A stretch of 18,585 bases of DNA from Microscillaceae bacterium (GTDB taxonomy: Bacteria; Bacteroidota; Bacteroidia; Cytophagales; Microscillaceae). The notes beneath the pieces were generated by a model, which saw only the letters and a list, made by a program, of their open reading frames with translations, was not told the origin of the DNA and made no database searches. Position numbers and translations under genes: made by a program. Where the stretch lies: the NCBI GenBank assembly GCA_003483885.1, contig DMXI01000616.1, forward strand, positions 1 to 18,585, given 5' to 3'. Positions 15,801-18,585 of the stretch are shown piece by piece (position 1 is the stretch's first letter; every line of letters starts with the position of its first letter).

Positions 15801-17029
15801 GTTTTTTGCAGGTAACTCACCAAATAATCTGATGCTTGCTGAGCTATAGCTTCTGGCTCCTGCTTTTCTATGATATCAATGATTTTTTGTTCTACACCTA
15901 CATAGTTTCCTACATTCCCCACAAATATATTGACTAATACCTTTTTAAGTGCAGAGGTGTTTTTCTGAAAACTATCCTGAATCAACTGACTCAACTTGAC
16001 CTTTTTCTCCTTAATCCAGGGGATGAGCTTGGCGATCATACTGGGGAGCTTGGTTACCAAAAAGTTCTCAAAACTAGTTTTGATATCCCCCGACAATAAG
16101 TCCAAAATTGTAGAAGGCTCTTTTTTGAGGCTATTGAGCAAAAACTTAAGCACATTTTCAATAATGTCACGGCCTACCTCATGCCCAAAAATCTTCTCAA
16201 TCTCTGTAACCAGTACCTTGGGAATGTGTTCTATTTGAGTATTACCCAATAAGCTACTCAATTTCTTATTCCCCACTTGTTTGGCTATGGTTGCTATCAA
16301 CTGAGGCATATTCAAGGTACGCATAGCTTGCCGAATGACTTGGTCTATGTTTTCGGCATAGTTATACTTAAGTACCTGATGCAAATCATCAAAAATGGTA
16401 TTGCTGTTGTCAATCAGGGTTTGTACGTCCTTTTCGGAAAGGAAATCCAACAGGCTGTTTTTCCGAATATCCTGGATCAGTTCCAGAATAAAATGATCTA
16501 TGTAACCTGCTTCTTCGTGGGCAAATTCCTGAATAACCTGAGAAAGGGAGCGTGATATTTTTTGACTTTGATGATTTGAGAGAATTTGTTCCAGCGGCAA
16601 GTTACCTACACTATGAAGCAATACGTTCTCAAGTGGGGTAGATAGCCCTTTCACAACGGTTTCGCTCAATTTTTCAAAGGAAGTATCAATTTGAGGGATA
16701 TCGGCCACCGTAAATCCAGGAGGAACCTGGGTGATGAGCTGGTCTGAAAACAAATCGGACAAGATTTTTTGCAGTGCTTCTGAAAATCCCTGAGTTTTGA
16801 GCTCTCGTTCCAGCGCCTTGTGGTGAATGACATCACTCTCTACCAATTTACTAATTTGGCTTTCAAACTCGGCTCTTTCTTTGACAACAACTCCTCCCAG
16901 GCTGAATTTCTTCTTTTTAGAAATCCGCACTTTGAAATACTCCTGAAAGAGCATTTGAATTGCTAAATAATTGGTAATATAGCCAACTACTGATCCTGCC
17001 AGTATTTTTGAAAAAATGCCACCTATCAT
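12866..17029 (-). CDS. Giant DUF445 family membrane protein, internally duplicated
   Basis: The 1387-residue protein contains two DUF445 units. Unit 1 opens with a TM segment and the signature GYITNYLAIQMLF (16-28), then GGVVVKERAEF (45-55), long amphipathic helices, and a TM-like segment SYFGALLGAVTGGFLNFLP (664-682). Unit 2 repeats the pattern with GWGTNWLAIKMIFRPYKPVK (from about 702), PGVVAKNKARF (about 730), helices, and a terminal TM segment YLIGYGFGFGIIFGLAIDFG (1357-1376). The TN(Y/W)LAI motifs are 686 residues apart. Ordinary DUF445 proteins such as Bacillus YheB are about 200-450 residues, so each half is already oversized and the whole is unusual. DUF445 proteins have no firmly established biochemical role; a membrane-associated structural role is the usual guess. 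Between the TM segments the sequence is almost all charged amphipathic helix rich in Gln, Leu and Ile, consistent with a long coiled or rod-like body. It is transcribed alone, divergent from an AAA+ ATPase gene. Confidence 0.9.
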   Translation of the reverse strand: MIGGIFSKILAGSVVGYITNYLAIQMLFQEYFKVRISKKKKFSLGGVVVKERAEFESQISKLVESDVIHHKALERELKTQGFSEALQKILSDLFSDQLITQVPPGFTVADIPQIDTSFEKLSETVVKGLSTPLENVLLHSVGNLPLEQILSNHQSQKISRSLSQVIQEFAHEEAGYIDHFILELIQDIRKNSLLDFLSEKDVQTLIDNSNTIFDDLHQVLKYNYAENIDQVIRQAMRTLNMPQLIATIAKQVGNKKLSSLLGNTQIEHIPKVLVTEIEKIFGHEVGRDIIENVLKFLLNSLKKEPSTILDLLSGDIKTSFENFLVTKLPSMIAKLIPWIKEKKVKLSQLIQDSFQKNTSALKKVLVNIFVGNVGNYVGVEQKIIDIIEKQEPEAIAQQASDYLVSYLQKTTIGDIIQSLNQEKVMDTIVPLIQENLLKLIRNLKADSLEEIFGRKINTFISEQDIQTNLEKLIQNVLDKNIKEQWLYSEKSSLFVQNNIAAQVHKFAGRPLDEIIKADSLSKHTKDIRELLIQLLEKSQPQLQKVIHEAIVNYAEERSLDALVRVEQNKQLHQWMLALIDGQLKQQFTSIKSVEFQHYVKQLKNINALDQQVSQFLQTYLTTNLSELMEGRVEDLVKHNLAQLPDNELKGMIYKALGRELKPISYFGALLGAVTGGFLNFLPTFSQSAAKVAVPAAAYGATGWGTNWLAIKMIFRPYKPVKIPLIKRRLPFTPGVVAKNKARFAQSMGRFIGDNLLNQDSLKGSFSKNQDRIERQFLAMLGKNRYAFLDRVIQNNENLIAQQLGGNLYDYLLEQEQLIAQGIRGVIGQYKDWSLVELDTTGIEDRLIQYLNRDSFRHSLETLIERRLDKTRISNPALDEVLPAGIQQNLEKFLQQTLEKQILKVGDQLTTDKVLALANLPQLGNRLDDILAKDINGLLKPEQRLKLKDQLFDFLQKKIQSPKLKDWVFDLINKRIEEEFHDEVQIKDLLGGKLIQLLENNLTGILQQIIKVGLDWLKENKEDIAERVYNDAASQNSLAWTYKSSIKGSATSLIEEGIPNFFENEFDSIREIIHDEVVELGAIKINQIQHNVALHTENLKQRVDTVLNDSLLMFKIRQLIDVILDERIFKIPVQQFLNSDASQLVNYTQSVIQPELNMVLSFVKMQLKNPQNIHEIAGPVSTLLGQIIRRRLFPVRLNTLLENMDSEVFDEFIEKTSRFLINSPSFQNHQGILVEKMVARAKTKTLGDMLDLKVFKDDVTKALHQLLHDSNNKEVIIQELESFIAQNLGKISQGISTATKEYLIKTLTKGIFASLEENITELIHSVNFKQIVITEIENMHPQELEKLFYGFAGKYFKYLIGYGFGFGIIFGLAIDFGLVEVIKLLGGG

Positions 17030-17354
17030 TGAAAGCTTTTTTGGGTAAAGAAGTGATCGCGATTTTTAATAATCAAAGGTCGAGATGACTTCAAATATCG
17101 TAATGATTAATTCTACTAATTTGCTAATATAATTGATTTTCGATGTATAACAACAATTCTCGAATCAAGGTTATATGTCCAACAAAAAGGATACAAAAAC
17201 CAGATTATAAAGCCATTATGTAAAAAATGGCAGAAAACTCTTACTTAAATCGCCAAACAATTCCAGAAAAAAGTAATTTTGTCGTCATTAGCATAGAAGT
17301 TGTCTCGACTATTAGTCTAAATGACTTCATATTATTACCCAACTGCAAGACTGC
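17030..17354. other. Divergent intergenic region with repeated TGACTTCA words and a palindrome
   Basis: No coding frame of note is present in these 325 bp. It should hold the promoters of the DUF445 and AAA+ genes. Two same-strand copies of ATGACTTCA (17085-17093, 17321-17329) are 236 bp apart. GACTA-T-TAGTC (17307-17317) is a perfect odd palindrome 38 nt before the AAA+ start. No -7 box could be found for the DUF445 gene. Confidence 0.6.
17274..17281 (+). promoter_or_regulatory. Candidate -7 box for the AAA+ ATPase gene
   Basis: TAATTTTG matches TAnnTTTG exactly and would give a start near 17288 with a leader of about 67 nt. No TTG lies 17-23 bp upstream, so support is partial. The GACTATTAGTC palindrome would then lie within the leader. 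Confidence 0.3.
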
Positions 17355-18585
17355 ATGAATACATTTCATTCTGATATTGACCTTAACAGGCACTGGCAAG
17401 CACTTCACCAAGAGTTAGATTGGCTTACTGGGGTTTTAGATGTAAGAGATACTTTTTTTAGAGCCGAGGACAACGTTTTCAGCTTTGATGCCTTAGTGAG
17501 CAATGTCCCCATTGTTCCTATTCATCCAAAAGACTTCTATCCCTCCTTTTACGCTACTTTGCTGGAGAATATGTTTGCCCAAACCCACGACAATATTATT
17601 GTCCACAATTTTGAAGTAACCGAAGAGACCTTGAGGTTTATGCATTATGCCGAAAGGGTAGTGGTTTTGTTGGCGCTTTGTCCTTACTTACGCCCCGAGT
17701 TGTTGGATTGCTTTCGGATTCAAGACGACATGGGACGAGAGATTGTAGAGTTTGGAGGCATTCAAAATTCAAATCACTATCGGGGATTTTTGCCAACGGG
17801 CGAAACTGCTTTACACATATTGGCAGGAGCTGATTTGCAAAAAAGGGCATTGGTGCAATCTATTATAGATCCCCAGCACTTTTTATTCAAAAACGGTATT
17901 TTGCAACTATCCCGTATTCACGGAAACGAGCCACCCCTGAGTAGCCAAATTATCCTTTCGGACGAATACATTGATTTGCTGGTAAAAGGCAAAGAATATG
18001 TACCTCAATATAGCTCAGCTTTTCCTGCGACTTTACTCAATACTGATAAAAACTGGGAAGACCTATTTTTAAATAGTCGCGAAGAAGAAATGATTTCGCA
18101 GGCCCGAACCTGGGTAAAAAACTACGACAAAGTTCGCCAGGTAGTAGGAGGGGGTGGTATGAAAGGTTACCGTATATTGCTTTATGGTCCTTCGGGAACT
18201 GGGAAAACCCTCACGATGGCATTACTGGGTAAAGCTACAGGTAAGCCTTTATATCGGATCAATATCTCGAATATTGTAGATAAGTACGTAGGTGAAACTT
18301 CCAAAAAACTCGAAGCCCTGTTTATGATGGCTGAAAACAAAGATTGGGTGCTGTTTTTTGATGAGGCAGATGCCCTGTTTGGAAAACGTACCAGTACCAG
18401 TTCGGCACAGGATCGTTACGCAAACCAGGAAGTAAGTTATTTGCTCTATAAATTTGAAGAATACGAAGGAATGATCTTTTTATCTACCAACAAAGGGGTA
18501 GATTTGGATGAAGCCTTTACCCGTCGTTTTGATACGCAGGTACGTTATAGCGAACCCGATGAGTTTACCCGTCGTCGTTTGTGGG
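17355..18585 (+). CDS. AAA+ ATPase, p97/FtsH-like core with long N-terminal domain (3' end cut by window)
   Basis: The ATG at 17355 opens 410 codons that run off the right edge. Residues 1-240 form a non-ATPase N-terminal part with the conserved-looking string VEFGG...HYRGFLPTGETALHILAG (131-158). The AAA core follows: Walker A GPSGTGKT (278-285), an aromatic pore-loop sequence KYVGET (310-315), Walker B WVLFFDEADALFGKR (331-345), sensor 1 LSTN (376-379) and an arginine-finger region TRRFD (389-393). All are intact, so it is predicted to be an active, probably hexameric, substrate-threading or remodelling ATPase in the cytoplasm. The N-terminal arrangement and the GFLPTGETAL string resemble ATPases that accompany extracellular contractile injection systems (Afp15 type) in Bacteroidota. 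That comparison is from memory and the decisive genes would lie to the right. The lid subdomain is missing. Its divergent neighbour is the giant DUF445 gene. Confidence 0.92.
   Translation, partial: MNTFHSDIDLNRHWQALHQELDWLTGVLDVRDTFFRAEDNVFSFDALVSNVPIVPIHPKDFYPSFYATLLENMFAQTHDNIIVHNFEVTEETLRFMHYAERVVVLLALCPYLRPELLDCFRIQDDMGREIVEFGGIQNSNHYRGFLPTGETALHILAGADLQKRALVQSIIDPQHFLFKNGILQLSRIHGNEPPLSSQIILSDEYIDLLVKGKEYVPQYSSAFPATLLNTDKNWEDLFLNSREEEMISQARTWVKNYDKVRQVVGGGGMKGYRILLYGPSGTGKTLTMALLGKATGKPLYRINISNIVDKYVGETSKKLEALFMMAENKDWVLFFDEADALFGKRTSTSSAQDRYANQEVSYLLYKFEEYEGMIFLSTNKGVDLDEAFTRRFDTQVRYSEPDEFTRRRLW

Noticed and set aside
13346..16555. Several plus-strand open frames of 73-92 codons inside the giant DUF445 gene.
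   Set aside because: All are antisense to a continuous 1387-codon gene with clear domain signatures on both ends.

Overview
The window looks like a chromosomal segment from a Bacteroidota bacterium, most likely a Cytophagales member of the Microscilla type. Three things suggest this: a moderately AT-rich composition, several serine phosphatases of the SpoIIE/RsbU class with 7TMR-DISM or other multi-TM sensor modules, and promoter-like boxes of the Bacteroidota TTG / TAnnTTTG type with little Shine-Dalgarno signal. No tRNA, rRNA, CRISPR array, transposase or phage gene is visible. Base use is even along the window.

Left block (1-3956, minus strand): a DUF423 small membrane protein, then two membrane-anchored SpoIIE-type phosphatases separated by only 4 nt. 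The second phosphatase runs off the left edge about 60 codons before its expected end. It carries a signal peptide, a periplasmic 7TMR-DISM-like sensor domain and a 7TM block; the first has only a compact multi-TM module.

Middle block (4076-9140, plus strand): a GT-B family 4 glycosyltransferase, then three consecutive genes (5377-8673) for divergent paralogous membrane proteins of a family I do not recognise. Each has an N-terminal helical segment with a G...P.EW signature, a two-TM hairpin and a C-terminal cytoplasmic domain. A small hypothetical gene follows, and a clear intrinsic terminator at 9120-9145 closes the block.

Right-centre (9329-12750): a third SpoIIE phosphatase, then a secreted or membrane TPR protein that ends in TM segments and a very basic tail instead of a signalling effector. 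Convergent to it is a 149-residue protein resembling SpoIIAA-like STAS/SEC14 proteins. A bidirectional hairpin terminator at 12234-12268 separates the two. Three phosphatases and a possible STAS-type substrate suggest a local partner-switching circuit; this is inference.

Right block (12866-18585): a giant 1387-residue DUF445 membrane protein on the minus strand that is visibly an internal duplication with a period of about 690 residues. Divergent from it is the first 410 codons of an AAA+ ATPase, cut by the right edge. The 325-bp region between them contains repeated TGACTTCA words and a small palindrome but no gene.

The best candidates for something undescribed are the three-paralog membrane operon and the duplicated DUF445 protein.
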